Part shown: piece by piece, positions 1 to 7,496 of the stretch
Numbering within the stretch: position 1 is the stretch's first letter
How the letters are laid out: every line of letters starts with the position of its first letter
Assembly (NCBI GenBank): GCA_963702835.1
Contig: OY969762.1
Coordinates: 2,294,001 to 2,358,000, forward strand
From: JAFGAV01 sp041479055
GTDB lineage: Bacteria; Acidobacteriota; Aminicenantia; Aminicenantales; JAFGAV01
Direction of reading: 5' to 3'
Length of the DNA stretch: 64,000 nt
Notes under the pieces: generated by a model
Database searches by the model: none
The model's input: the letters and a program-made list of their open reading frames with translations, nothing else
What the model was told of the DNA's origin: nothing
Program-made: the position numbers and the translations under genes

Positions 1-136
1 CCAGGCTCACCCCCTTGCTGATGACCTCGATACCGATGAACAGCTTGATGAGGTTCTTCATGGCCAGGAGGCAGTAGATGCCCAGGGCCAGCAGGCCGGC
101 GGCGAAGGCCATATAGAGGAGCCAGGTGTTACTCAT
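1..136 (-). CDS. NuoK-like membrane subunit (3' part outside window)
   Basis: Reverse translation from the ATG at 136 gives MSNTWLLYMAFAAGLLALG, then a second hydrophobic stretch (NLIKLFIGIEVISKGVSL) that runs off the window edge. The short Lys-Asn-Leu-Ile-Lys loop followed by a helix carrying Glu (GIEVI) matches the NuoK/MrpC pattern, in which a membrane Glu is part of the proton path. The start overlaps the end of the NuoJ-like gene by about 8 nt, so the two are probably translationally coupled. Only about 45 residues are visible. It could belong to a complex I-like, Mbh/Ech hydrogenase-like or Mrp-like complex; the genes beyond coordinate 1 would decide. Confidence 0.7.
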   Translation of the reverse strand, partial: MSNTWLLYMAFAAGLLALGIYCLLAMKNLIKLFIGIEVISKGVSL

Positions 137-617
137 CTTTGTTCCTCTTGCGGAATAAGGCCAGGACGGCAAAGACCCCGGCCAGGATGACCAGGACCTG
201 GCCGACCAGGTCGAAGGTCCGCTGCTTCCACAGCACCTCACCGAACGTGAGGCCCCCGGCTTCCGGAGTCCCGGCCAGAGCCGGAACCTTGGACATCAGG
301 CCCTTCATAACCAGGATGTCTAAGACGAGGAAAGCAACAAAAAACAGGGGGAAAATAAGGAGGGCCACTTTGGACTCCCGGACATCGCCCTCTGCCTTGG
401 TCAGGGCGATGGTCAGGATGAAGAGGACCGTGATCAGGCCGGCCACTACCGAGATTTCAAACACGCCGGCGTAGGGAGCGTTCATCCGGAAAAAGACGAT
501 ACCCAGGCAGAGGCTGGCCAGGGCCAGGCTGATGGCCGACTTGATGAGGTCCCGGGCGAGGATGGCCAGGATGGAAAAGAGGACCAATCCGCCGAGAAGG
601 ATGATCTGCAGGACCAT
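129..617 (-). CDS. NuoJ/MbhD-like membrane subunit
   Basis: 162-residue protein with about five predicted membrane helices. The segment FEISVVAGLITVLFILTIAL near residues 53-72 resembles the conserved third helix of NuoJ and the MbhD/DUF4040 proteins of ion-translocating complexes, where an acidic residue lies in the membrane (Glu54 here). It starts 3 nt after the upstream antiporter-like gene stops and overlaps the NuoK-like start, as in a tight operon. Inferred role: part of the proton or sodium channel between the antiporter modules and the rest of the complex. The exact complex type is not settled from this subunit. Confidence 0.7.
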   Translation of the reverse strand: MVLQIILLGGLVLFSILAILARDLIKSAISLALASLCLGIVFFRMNAPYAGVFEISVVAGLITVLFILTIALTKAEGDVRESKVALLIFPLFFVAFLVLDILVMKGLMSKVPALAGTPEAGGLTFGEVLWKQRTFDLVGQVLVILAGVFAVLALFRKRNKDE

Positions 618-620
618 GGT

Positions 621-2102
621 CTAAAACCCTCGAAGGCCGCTGACGGCTCCGGCTCCCTGGCCCAGAACACCCGCCGCCGGCTCAATCCAGGTTTTAATGA
701 AGGCGGCAAACAAGATGCCGATGGCGATGATGAGCAGGCTCAAAAATACGGTCGAGAAGCTCATCCAGAAGGGCGCCTCGCGGACCTCCTTCCAGCGCTC
801 CTCGAGCTTGCCGAAGAAAGCCTTGCGCTGGATGAGCAGGTAATACCACAGGGTCAGGACGCTGGCCAGGATGGCGATCACGGCCAAGGGCCACTCGGCC
901 GCCTGGACCAGGGCCATGATGATCATCAGCTTGCTCCAAAAACCGGGAAGGGGCGGCACTCCGGCGATGGACAGGGACCCCACCAGGCTGGTGGCCGCGG
1001 TGAGGGGCATCCGCCGGGCCAGGCCGCCCATCTCATCAAGGTTCCGGGTACCGGTAGACATCTGGATGGACCCCGAGTTCAAAAACAGCAGCCCTTTGCC
1101 CAGGGCGTGATTGAAGAGATGGAACAGGCCGCCGACGATCCCCAGCGGCGTGCCCAACCCCAGGCCGAGCACGATATACCCCACCTGGCTGATGGAGGAA
1201 TAGGCCAGCATCCGTTTCAGGTCATTCTGGCCCAAGGCCAGCAGGGCGGCCACTACGATCGACACGGCTCCCAGCCACATCAGGACCTGGGACAGGGCGG
1301 GAGTCAGCCCGAAGACATTGAACAGAATGCGGACGAGGGCGTACACTCCCGACACTTTGATCAGCAGGCCGGACAGGATGGCTGAGATAGGGGCCGGAGC
1401 CGAAGGATGGGCGTCGGGCAGCCAGGCATGGAAGGGGATGAGAGCGGCCTTGAGCCCGAACCCCATGAGGAAAAGGGCCGCGCACAGCCCGACGGCCAGC
1501 GGAGCGTTCAAAGTGCGCAGGCCTTCGGCCACGGCGGCAAAGCTCAGCCCGCCGGTCAGGCCGAAGAGAAGGGCGATGCTGACCAGGATGGCGGCCGAGG
1601 CGATGACCGACAGCATTAAATATTTAAAGGAGGCCTCCAGTTCGTCGTGCTGCAGGCCGTAGGCCACCAGGGCATAGGAGGCCACCGCCGCCACTTCCAG
1701 GAAAATATAAACCTGGAAGAGGTCGGTGACGAGCACCAGGCCGTTCATTCCGGCGACCATCACCAGCAGGAGGGCGTAATAAACGGCCTTGGAGCCGTAA
1801 TGGTCCATGTAGTTGATGGAGAACAGGCCGACCGCCAGGCAGACCAGGGCGATGGCCATGAGCATGAACTGACTGAACCCGTCCACGGCGACCTGGATGT
1901 TGAAACTTTCGCCCAGCCAGTTGAGCTTTTGGAGGAAGGGGCCTTCGCCGATGAGCTGCCTGCCGCCGGTGACGGCATAGACCAGCAACAGGAAGAAGAC
2001 GGCATTGGCCATAAGGTCGGGCAGGAATCTCTTGGAAACTTTGCCCACCAGAGGAAGGACAGCGGCGACCGCCAGGGGCAGGGCGATGTACAAGAAAATC
2101 AC
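621..2102 (-). CDS. Antiporter-like proton-translocating subunit (NuoN/MrpD-like)
   Basis: 493 residues with about 14 membrane helices, from a GTG start preceded by GAGGAGG. Family landmarks are visible: the helix-5 Glu (VYIFLEVAAVASYALVAY), the helix-7 Lys (LMGFGLKAALIPFHAWLPDAH), the helix-8 Lys (LSGLLIKVSGVYALVRI) and the helix-12 Lys (LFNHALGKGLLFLNSGS). These residues form the proton pathway in the NADH dehydrogenase/Mrp antiporter family. It is the third antiporter-like gene of this operon and lies 25 nt after the second. The motif string is closer to MrpD/MbhH and formate-hydrogenlyase proteins than to canonical NuoN, but I cannot assign the complex with certainty. Confidence 0.85.
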   Translation of the reverse strand: MIFLYIALPLAVAAVLPLVGKVSKRFLPDLMANAVFFLLLVYAVTGGRQLIGEGPFLQKLNWLGESFNIQVAVDGFSQFMLMAIALVCLAVGLFSINYMDHYGSKAVYYALLLVMVAGMNGLVLVTDLFQVYIFLEVAAVASYALVAYGLQHDELEASFKYLMLSVIASAAILVSIALLFGLTGGLSFAAVAEGLRTLNAPLAVGLCAALFLMGFGLKAALIPFHAWLPDAHPSAPAPISAILSGLLIKVSGVYALVRILFNVFGLTPALSQVLMWLGAVSIVVAALLALGQNDLKRMLAYSSISQVGYIVLGLGLGTPLGIVGGLFHLFNHALGKGLLFLNSGSIQMSTGTRNLDEMGGLARRMPLTAATSLVGSLSIAGVPPLPGFWSKLMIIMALVQAAEWPLAVIAILASVLTLWYYLLIQRKAFFGKLEERWKEVREAPFWMSFSTVFLSLLIIAIGILFAAFIKTWIEPAAGVLGQGAGAVSGLRGF

Positions 2103-2127
2103 TGGTCCTCCTCTGAAGCTGAAGTGG

Positions 2128-4005
2128 TCATTTCAACAACACATTGATCAGCGCGGCGATCACCAGCAATCCGGCCAGGCACCAGGCCAGGTAGTTGGCA
2201 TAGTGGCCGTTGTGGGCTTTTTGCAGGAGGCCGGTAAAAGCGCCGCCGACCTTGGTGACGACTTTTTCGTAGAAGAAGTCGATCGGCCGGTCCAGGCCGC
2301 GGAACAGGACCTGGGACAGCCCCTTGAGGAACTGGATGGCCCGCTCATAGGGGTCGAAGAAACGTTTTTCGGATAGGTTGTAGAGCTGCTTGGCCAGGGG
2401 CAGGTTGTGGACGGGCTCCGAGGCCAGGTAGGCCTTTCGCCCGCCCCGCCGCCAGCCGTAGAAATGGATGGCCAGGGCGATGAGCAGGCACAGCACCGAA
2501 ATCCCGGCCACCGGGTTGAAGAGGGCCAGGGCGTGGGAGGTGAAATCGAGGTGCGCGCCCGGCTCGGCATGGCCCTCCAGGATGGGCTGGATGAACGTCT
2601 TCAAGGGAAGTTGGTTGAAGACGCCGAAGATGAGGCACAGGGCGGCCAGGATGAGGATGGGCAGGACTATGGGCAGCTGGCTTTCCTTGACCTTGGGCAC
2701 TTCCTGGCTCCGCGGCCCGAAGAAAACCGAATGGCCGGCCTTGAGGAAGGAGGCGAAGGTGAGGATGGCGCCCAGCCAGGCGGCCACGGCGAAGACGGTG
2801 TAGCCGGTTTCCAGGGCGCCGTGGAAAACCATCTCCTTGGAAACGAAGCCGTTGAGCGGCCAGACGCCGGAGATGGCCAGGGCGCAGACGGCGAACCCGG
2901 CCGCGGTGAAGGGCATCTCCCGGGCCAGCCCGCCCAGCTTCCGCAGTTCGGTCGTCCCGGTCCGGTGCTCGACCGAGCCCGAGCTGAGGAACAGCCCGCA
3001 CTTGTACATGGCGTGGTTGATCATATGGAAGATGCCGCCGGCAATACCTATGGGGATGCCCGTGCCGATGCCCAGGACCATGTAGCCGACCTGGCTGACG
3101 GCGTGGAAGGAGAGCAGCTTCTTGAAGTCCTTCTGGATCAGGGCCATGAACACGGCAAAGACGATGGTGACCGCGCCGATGGTCATCAGGACGATGGCCA
3201 GGGTGCTGTTCTTTTCCAAGCGGAAGAGGTCGAGCGTAATCCTGGCCAGGAGGTAGATGCCCAGCAGCTTCTCGAAAGAGGCCGGCATGAAGGCCATGAA
3301 GCTGACCGGAGCGTCCAGGGCCGCGTCCGGAATCCAGGTGTGGAAGGGCAGGGCTCCGGCCTTGCCGATGGCGCCGATCATCATCATGACAAAGGCCACG
3401 GCGGCCAGCCCCTCGGGCTTGACCGAGACCTGGGACATGGTCAGGGTGCCGGTCATCATCCACAGCAGCCCGATGCCCAGGATCATGCAGAAGTCACAGA
3501 TGCCGCTGATGATAAAGGCCTTGGCCGCCGTTCGGGAGGAGGATTCCTTCTGGCCCAGGGAGATCAGGCCGTAAAGGGTCAGGAGCAGCCCCTCCCAGAA
3601 AAAGACGAGCGGCACGAAGTTGTCGGCCAGGACGGCGCCGTTGGCCAGGGCGGCCGACAGGAAGATATAAAAGGTATAAAGGCCGACCCGGGGGTGATCC
3701 TTCATCTTGACGATGGAATAGAGGGCGATGAGGAATAGGAACCCGGCCAGGCCCAGCAAAATGAAGGCGGAAAAATGATAGAGCCTCAGCTCGAACTTGA
3801 TGTCCGTCCCGAACCAGCCCGGCCTCCATTCCAGGTTCCTGAGCTTGAAGAAAACGAAGCCGAGATAAAGGACGGCGGCCGACCCGGCCAGCGACAGGCC
3901 GTCTCTCAGGACCCGGAGGCGTTTGGGCAGGACCAAGCATAAAATCGCCACGGCCAGGGGCAGAAGAATGGGCAGGAGCAGCAGGTGAGGCGTCATTTGG
4001 GCCAC
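2128..4005 (-). CDS. Antiporter-like subunit with C-terminal extension (NuoL-like)
   Basis: 625-residue membrane protein of the proton-conducting transporter family. It has the TM5 Glu (PLVFFWEGLLLTLYGLI), the TM7 Lys (GAIGKAGALPFHTWIPDA), a Lys in the next helix (ASFEKLLGIYLLARI) and NHAMYKCGLFLSSGS in TM12. The last 150 residues form an extension with an amphipathic stretch (QFLKGLSQVLFRGLDRPIDF) and a final helix, resembling the NuoL lateral helix. The GTG at 4005 or the in-frame ATG at 3996 could start it; both overlap the end of the upstream gene. Presumed role: one of three ion-pumping modules of the complex. Confidence 0.85.
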   Translation of the reverse strand: MAQMTPHLLLLPILLPLAVAILCLVLPKRLRVLRDGLSLAGSAAVLYLGFVFFKLRNLEWRPGWFGTDIKFELRLYHFSAFILLGLAGFLFLIALYSIVKMKDHPRVGLYTFYIFLSAALANGAVLADNFVPLVFFWEGLLLTLYGLISLGQKESSSRTAAKAFIISGICDFCMILGIGLLWMMTGTLTMSQVSVKPEGLAAVAFVMMMIGAIGKAGALPFHTWIPDAALDAPVSFMAFMPASFEKLLGIYLLARITLDLFRLEKNSTLAIVLMTIGAVTIVFAVFMALIQKDFKKLLSFHAVSQVGYMVLGIGTGIPIGIAGGIFHMINHAMYKCGLFLSSGSVEHRTGTTELRKLGGLAREMPFTAAGFAVCALAISGVWPLNGFVSKEMVFHGALETGYTVFAVAAWLGAILTFASFLKAGHSVFFGPRSQEVPKVKESQLPIVLPILILAALCLIFGVFNQLPLKTFIQPILEGHAEPGAHLDFTSHALALFNPVAGISVLCLLIALAIHFYGWRRGGRKAYLASEPVHNLPLAKQLYNLSEKRFFDPYERAIQFLKGLSQVLFRGLDRPIDFFYEKVVTKVGGAFTGLLQKAHNGHYANYLAWCLAGLLVIAALINVLLK

Positions 4006-5432
4006 CCCGCCATGATTTGCTTCGTCGCCGCTCGAGCCGCCTGCGCCGGATAGGAGATGAGCAGTCCCGCCGCCAGCGACAGGAGGGCCAGCACGGTCAC
4101 CACGAAGACCATGGACTTTGTTTTTTCCGGAGCGGGGTTTTTGGCCTCACCCAGGAAGACCTGGCTGAAGACCTTGAGCAGATAGAACATCGTCAGCACG
4201 GCCGTGAACAGGGCCAGGGCGGCAACCCACACCTGGCCGGCCTTGACCGTGCCCATGATGACCAGGAACTTGGAGAAAAACCCGCCGAAGGGCGGCAGGC
4301 CGATGACCGAGAAAGCGCAGAAAAGGAAGGAGACGGCGGTGAAGGGCATGGTCCGCAACAGCCCGCCCATCTGGCGGATGTCCCGCTGGTGAGTGGCGTG
4401 GATGACAATGCCCGCGCACAGGAACAGGCCGGCCTTGGCCAGCCCGTGCATAAGGATGAACAGGAGAGAGCCGTTGATGCCGTCGGGGTTGGCCATGCTG
4501 AAGCCGAGGAAGATGTAGCCGATCTGGCTGATCGTGGAGTAGGCCAGGATGCGCTTGAGGTCCGTTTCCACGGTGGCCGCCCCGGCGGCAATCAGCGCGG
4601 AGGCCACCACCAGCCAGGGAATGGCCTGCGGCCAGGCGCCGGGCAGCCGGAACGTGGCCAGGAACAGACGGGCGTAGGCATAGACGCCGATCTTGACCAG
4701 CACCGCGGCATGGAGCAGGGCGGTGACCGTAGTGGGCGCCACGCCGGCGTCCGGCAGCCAGGTGTGGAGGGGGACGGTGGCCGATTTGGAAAACATGCCG
4801 AACAGGATAAGCAGGACGGCGCTGCCGGGGATGGTCATTCCCCGCAGGGTGGTGAGGTCGAAGCTGTTCGGGGTGTGGGCGCTGTAGATCTGGATGAAGC
4901 CGAGCAGCATGACCACTGCGCCGAAGAAGGTTACCAGGAAGGCCTTGTCGGCCTTGCGGACATGGTCCTTCTGCCGGTAGAAGCCGATCAACCGCCAGCA
5001 GCAGATGGCGATGATTTCCCAAAAAAGATAGATGAAAATGAGGTTTCCCGAAAAGACCAGCCCCATCATGGCCCCGATGAACAGGACCACCATCAGGTAG
5101 TATTCGTTCTGGTTCTCTTCGTGATGAATGTAGCCCAGGGAATAAACGATGATCAGGAAGCCGACGAAGGAAGAGACGATGGACATGAAGATGGACAGCG
5201 GGTCTATGATCAGGACGAAATTAAGCCCGAAGATGAAGTCCGTTCTGAAAATCGTCTCGCCGCCGCGCAGGGCCGCCGGCAGGAGCAGGAGGGGCAGGGC
5301 CGCCGTGGCCGCGCCCAGCAGCACAGCCCACACCGAACGGAGGCGCTTGGCCACCAGGCCGGCCAGGGGGATGGTCAAGGAACCGATGATGGGGATGAAA
5401 ATGGTCAGCAGGGCGAGGGTTTCGATTTTCAT
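3993..5432 (-). CDS. Antiporter-like subunit (NuoM/NuoL-like), first gene of the operon
   Basis: 479-residue polytopic membrane protein. Conserved motifs: TM5 Glu in IYLFWEIIAICCWRLIGFY, TM7 Lys in GMFSKSATVPLHTWLPDAG, TM8 Lys in LLHAAVLVKIGVYAYARL and TM12 Lys in LMHGLAKAGLFLCAG. These are the charged residues used for proton transfer in complex I and Mrp antiporters. It heads a run of at least five overlapping or abutting genes and has its own promoter just upstream. No hydrophilic (Fe-S, [NiFe] or NADH-binding) subunit lies between the promoter and the window edge, so any redox module must be downstream or elsewhere. Confidence 0.85.
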   Translation of the reverse strand: MKIETLALLTIFIPIIGSLTIPLAGLVAKRLRSVWAVLLGAATAALPLLLLPAALRGGETIFRTDFIFGLNFVLIIDPLSIFMSIVSSFVGFLIIVYSLGYIHHEENQNEYYLMVVLFIGAMMGLVFSGNLIFIYLFWEIIAICCWRLIGFYRQKDHVRKADKAFLVTFFGAVVMLLGFIQIYSAHTPNSFDLTTLRGMTIPGSAVLLILFGMFSKSATVPLHTWLPDAGVAPTTVTALLHAAVLVKIGVYAYARLFLATFRLPGAWPQAIPWLVVASALIAAGAATVETDLKRILAYSTISQIGYIFLGFSMANPDGINGSLLFILMHGLAKAGLFLCAGIVIHATHQRDIRQMGGLLRTMPFTAVSFLFCAFSVIGLPPFGGFFSKFLVIMGTVKAGQVWVAALALFTAVLTMFYLLKVFSQVFLGEAKNPAPEKTKSMVFVVTVLALLSLAAGLLISYPAQAARAATKQIMAGWPK

Positions 5433-5443
5433 CGTGAGGCGGA

Positions 5444-5472
5444 AGTATATTTTTCCAAAATTGAATTGTCAA
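5444..5472 (-). promoter_or_regulatory. Sigma70-type promoter of the membrane-complex operon
   Basis: On the minus strand TTGACA (5472-5467), a 17-bp spacer and TATACT (5449-5444). The -10 box ends 11 nt before the ATG at 5432, so the mRNA would start only a few nt before the start codon; no Shine-Dalgarno sequence is present. Confidence 0.7.
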
Positions 5473-5513
5473 GGATTAGGGGCACTCTGTGGACAGAGAA
5501 TCTTGGCCCGCCA

Positions 5514-6020
5514 TCAGGAGGGACCCGCGCCTGGATTGGGCAGCATCAGAATATTCTGATTGGGGTTTTCGTTCAGGTACTTGACCTGCACTTTGGAGCC
5601 CACCTCGATCTTGAGGCGGATGACCAGGTCCGAGCTCACATCGTTCTTGCGGCCCACCCGTTCGACGCCGGCGCTGTCGCGGAACTTGAACTCGACGATG
5701 GAATAGATCGGCTTGTTGTTGACCAGCAAGCCGTAATTTTTATCGACAAAGGTCACTGTCGCCTGGGCCGGGACTCCCCTCTCAAAAATTTTCAGGGCCA
5801 GGGCCTTGCGCTTTTTGCCTGTGGAGAGCCCGGTCAGAAAGAGGATGGCCCCCACCACCATGAAAATGAAGCCCACCCCGCCGAAGGTGAGTTGAACCAT
5901 ATTTTGGAGGCCGGTCTCAAGATGGCCGGAAAACAGATCCCGGACAAGAGAGATTCCCCCACCCACCAGAAAAAAGATCAACCCGAACACGAATAGAAAA
6001 CCGCCGATCAAAACGCTCAT
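5514..6020 (-). CDS. DUF3592-like membrane protein
   Basis: 168 residues: two N-terminal membrane helices (about residues 5-25 and 45-65) followed by a soluble beta-rich domain with the pattern G-V-P-A-Q-A-T-V, Y-S-I-V-E-F-K-F and G-S-K-V-Q-V-K-Y-L, ending with N-P-N-Q-N. This layout matches DUF3592 proteins, whose function is not established. The gene is transcribed in the same direction as the complex I-like operon but sits upstream of that operon's own promoter. It is probably an independent unit with an SD-like AAGGAGG just upstream of the ATG at 6020. Confidence 0.6.
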   Translation of the reverse strand: MSVLIGGFLFVFGLIFFLVGGGISLVRDLFSGHLETGLQNMVQLTFGGVGFIFMVVGAILFLTGLSTGKKRKALALKIFERGVPAQATVTFVDKNYGLLVNNKPIYSIVEFKFRDSAGVERVGRKNDVSSDLVIRLKIEVGSKVQVKYLNENPNQNILMLPNPGAGPS

Positions 6021-6122
6021 GGCTCATCCTCCTTTTTTCCGAATGGCCCTGGCCGGCCCATTATTCTCTATTAGGGTTATGATTAGATGAATTTGACTTT
6101 TCTGTCAATTCGGATAAGGAAA

Positions 6123-6151
6123 TTGAAAAAATAAATTCGGCAATTTATAAT
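6123..6151 (+). promoter_or_regulatory. Sigma70-type promoter upstream of the 6194 gene
   Basis: TTGAAA (6123-6128), 17-bp spacer, TATAAT (6146-6151), in an AT-rich divergent intergenic region. It is followed by GAAGGAG at 6181-6187, which serves as the ribosome-binding site. Confidence 0.65.
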
Positions 6152-6193
6152 GATCTTATAATCAATGGGAAATATCCTGAGAAGGAGATGGGC

Positions 6194-6832
6194 ATGCCTC
6201 ATTCAACACGTTTCCAAAACCTGGGCCTGGTCGTGCTCTTGGGCTCGGCCTGGGGTCTGAGCGAAGCGCTCCTGGGTTTGGGCCTCAAGAGCTGCGCCCG
6301 GCTCGTTTCGGGCTCGGTTATGACCGCCGTGGCCCTCTTCTTCCTGGCGGCCGGGCTGGCCGCCTCGCGCCGGATTGAAGCCGCGGGCCTGCTGGTCCTG
6401 CTGGCCGTCTCGTTCAAATTGTTCGATGCCGCGCTTTTATCGCTTCCTATAAAACACGGCGCTGTGGCCAATCCTATCTTCGCCTTCGTCACCGAAGCCC
6501 TGGCCTTCTTGGTTCTGGCTGCCGCGGTCCCGGCCTGGAAGAAAACGGTCAAAGGCCGGGTCTGGCTGGGCGCCGCCTCGGGCCTGGCGGCCGCGGCCGT
6601 CTTTCCCTTGGTTCGAGCGGTGACCGGCATTCCAGCCTGCCTTGTTCCGGGCACAAGCCTTCCCCTGGCCTGGGTCTTCGCTCCCATCGCCGCCGGGCTC
6701 GCCGCGGCAACCGTTCCCTTGGGATTTTGGGCCGGGCAAAAGCTGTCCCAACAAAGTCTGCGGCCGGCCATCCTCAGCCCGGCTTCCATCCTGATCAGCC
6801 TGGCCCTGATAGCGCTCATCCGGCTGGCCTAG
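6194..6832 (+). CDS. Polytopic membrane protein of unknown function
   Basis: 212 residues, about six or seven hydrophobic helices rich in Ala, Leu and Gly, with no motif I recognise. An in-frame ATG at 6188 touches the GAAGGAG ribosome-binding site, so the ATG at 6194 (6-nt spacing) is the better start. It lies 22 nt upstream of the aldehyde oxidoreductase genes, so it may be the first gene of that operon and serve its envelope function, but this is inferred only from position. Confidence 0.55.
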   Translation: MPHSTRFQNLGLVVLLGSAWGLSEALLGLGLKSCARLVSGSVMTAVALFFLAAGLAASRRIEAAGLLVLLAVSFKLFDAALLSLPIKHGAVANPIFAFVTEALAFLVLAAAVPAWKKTVKGRVWLGAASGLAAAAVFPLVRAVTGIPACLVPGTSLPLAWVFAPIAAGLAAATVPLGFWAGQKLSQQSLRPAILSPASILISLALIALIRLA

Positions 6833-6854
6833 GGGCGGGACAGGAGTCACCGTG

Positions 6855-7496
6855 ATGGAAAACTCCGCTATTAAGAAAAAAAGGAAAAAGACCTATAGCC
6901 GGCGAGCTTTTATTAAAAGCATGGGCGGCGGCGCCCTAGGGGCCACCATGGCCGCGGGGCTCCTGGGCCAGGACGGGCTGACCCCTGGAGGGCAGGACGC
7001 CGAGCCGGCCGTCTTCGAGGTCAAGCCCATTACCCTGACCGTAAACGGCAAAACCGTGCGGCTGGAGGTCGAGCCTCGGGAAACCCTGCTCCACGTGCTC
7101 CGGGAACGGCTCCGTCTCACCGGCACCAAGCGGACCTGCGACCGGGGCGAGTGCGGCGCCTGCACGGTGCTTCTTGACGGCAAACCCGTCTATTCCTGCA
7201 TGACCCTGGCTGCCCGGGCCGACCGCCGCCAGGTACAGACCATTGAAGGGCTGGCCGCCGGGGGAAAGCTCCATCCTCTTCAGCAGGCCTTTATCGACAA
7301 GGACGCCTACCAGTGCGGTTTCTGCACTCCGGGCTTCATCATGGCCGGAGCCGCGCTTCTCGAAGCAAACCCTTCTCCCAGCGGCGATCAGATTAGAGCT
7401 GCCCTCAGCGGCAACATCTGCCGCTGCGGCAATTATCAAAAGATTCACCAAGCGGTGGCTGCCGCTGCCGAACGGATGAGGAGTGGGTTGAAATGA
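6855..7496 (+). CDS. Tat-exported [2Fe-2S] subunit of a xanthine dehydrogenase-family aldehyde oxidoreductase (PaoA-like)
   Basis: 213 residues. The N-terminus KKRKKTYSRRAFIKSMGG followed by a hydrophobic run is a twin-arginine signal, so the enzyme should be folded in the cytoplasm and exported to the periplasm. Two cluster motifs are present: C-x4-C-x2-C-xn-C (TCDRGECGACTVL, then YSC), the plant-type ferredoxin centre, and C-x2-C-xn-C-x-C (QCGFCTPG, then ICRCG), the second [2Fe-2S] centre next to the Mo cofactor. AGGAG at 6842-6846 fits the ATG at 6855 better than the GTG at 6852. It overlaps the next gene by 4 nt. Architecture and Tat signal match PaoA of E. coli. Confidence 0.88.
   Translation: MENSAIKKKRKKTYSRRAFIKSMGGGALGATMAAGLLGQDGLTPGGQDAEPAVFEVKPITLTVNGKTVRLEVEPRETLLHVLRERLRLTGTKRTCDRGECGACTVLLDGKPVYSCMTLAARADRRQVQTIEGLAAGGKLHPLQQAFIDKDAYQCGFCTPGFIMAGAALLEANPSPSGDQIRAALSGNICRCGNYQKIHQAVAAAAERMRSGLK

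Noticed and set aside
2407..3738. A long open frame on the plus strand (443 codons) opposite the NuoL-like gene.
   Set aside because: It is the complement of a highly conserved membrane-protein gene in GC-rich sequence; the composition (runs of Gly, Gln and Glu) and lack of any motif mark it as a shadow. The same holds for similar long frames opposite 4017-5996, 16752-18080 and 18854-20509.
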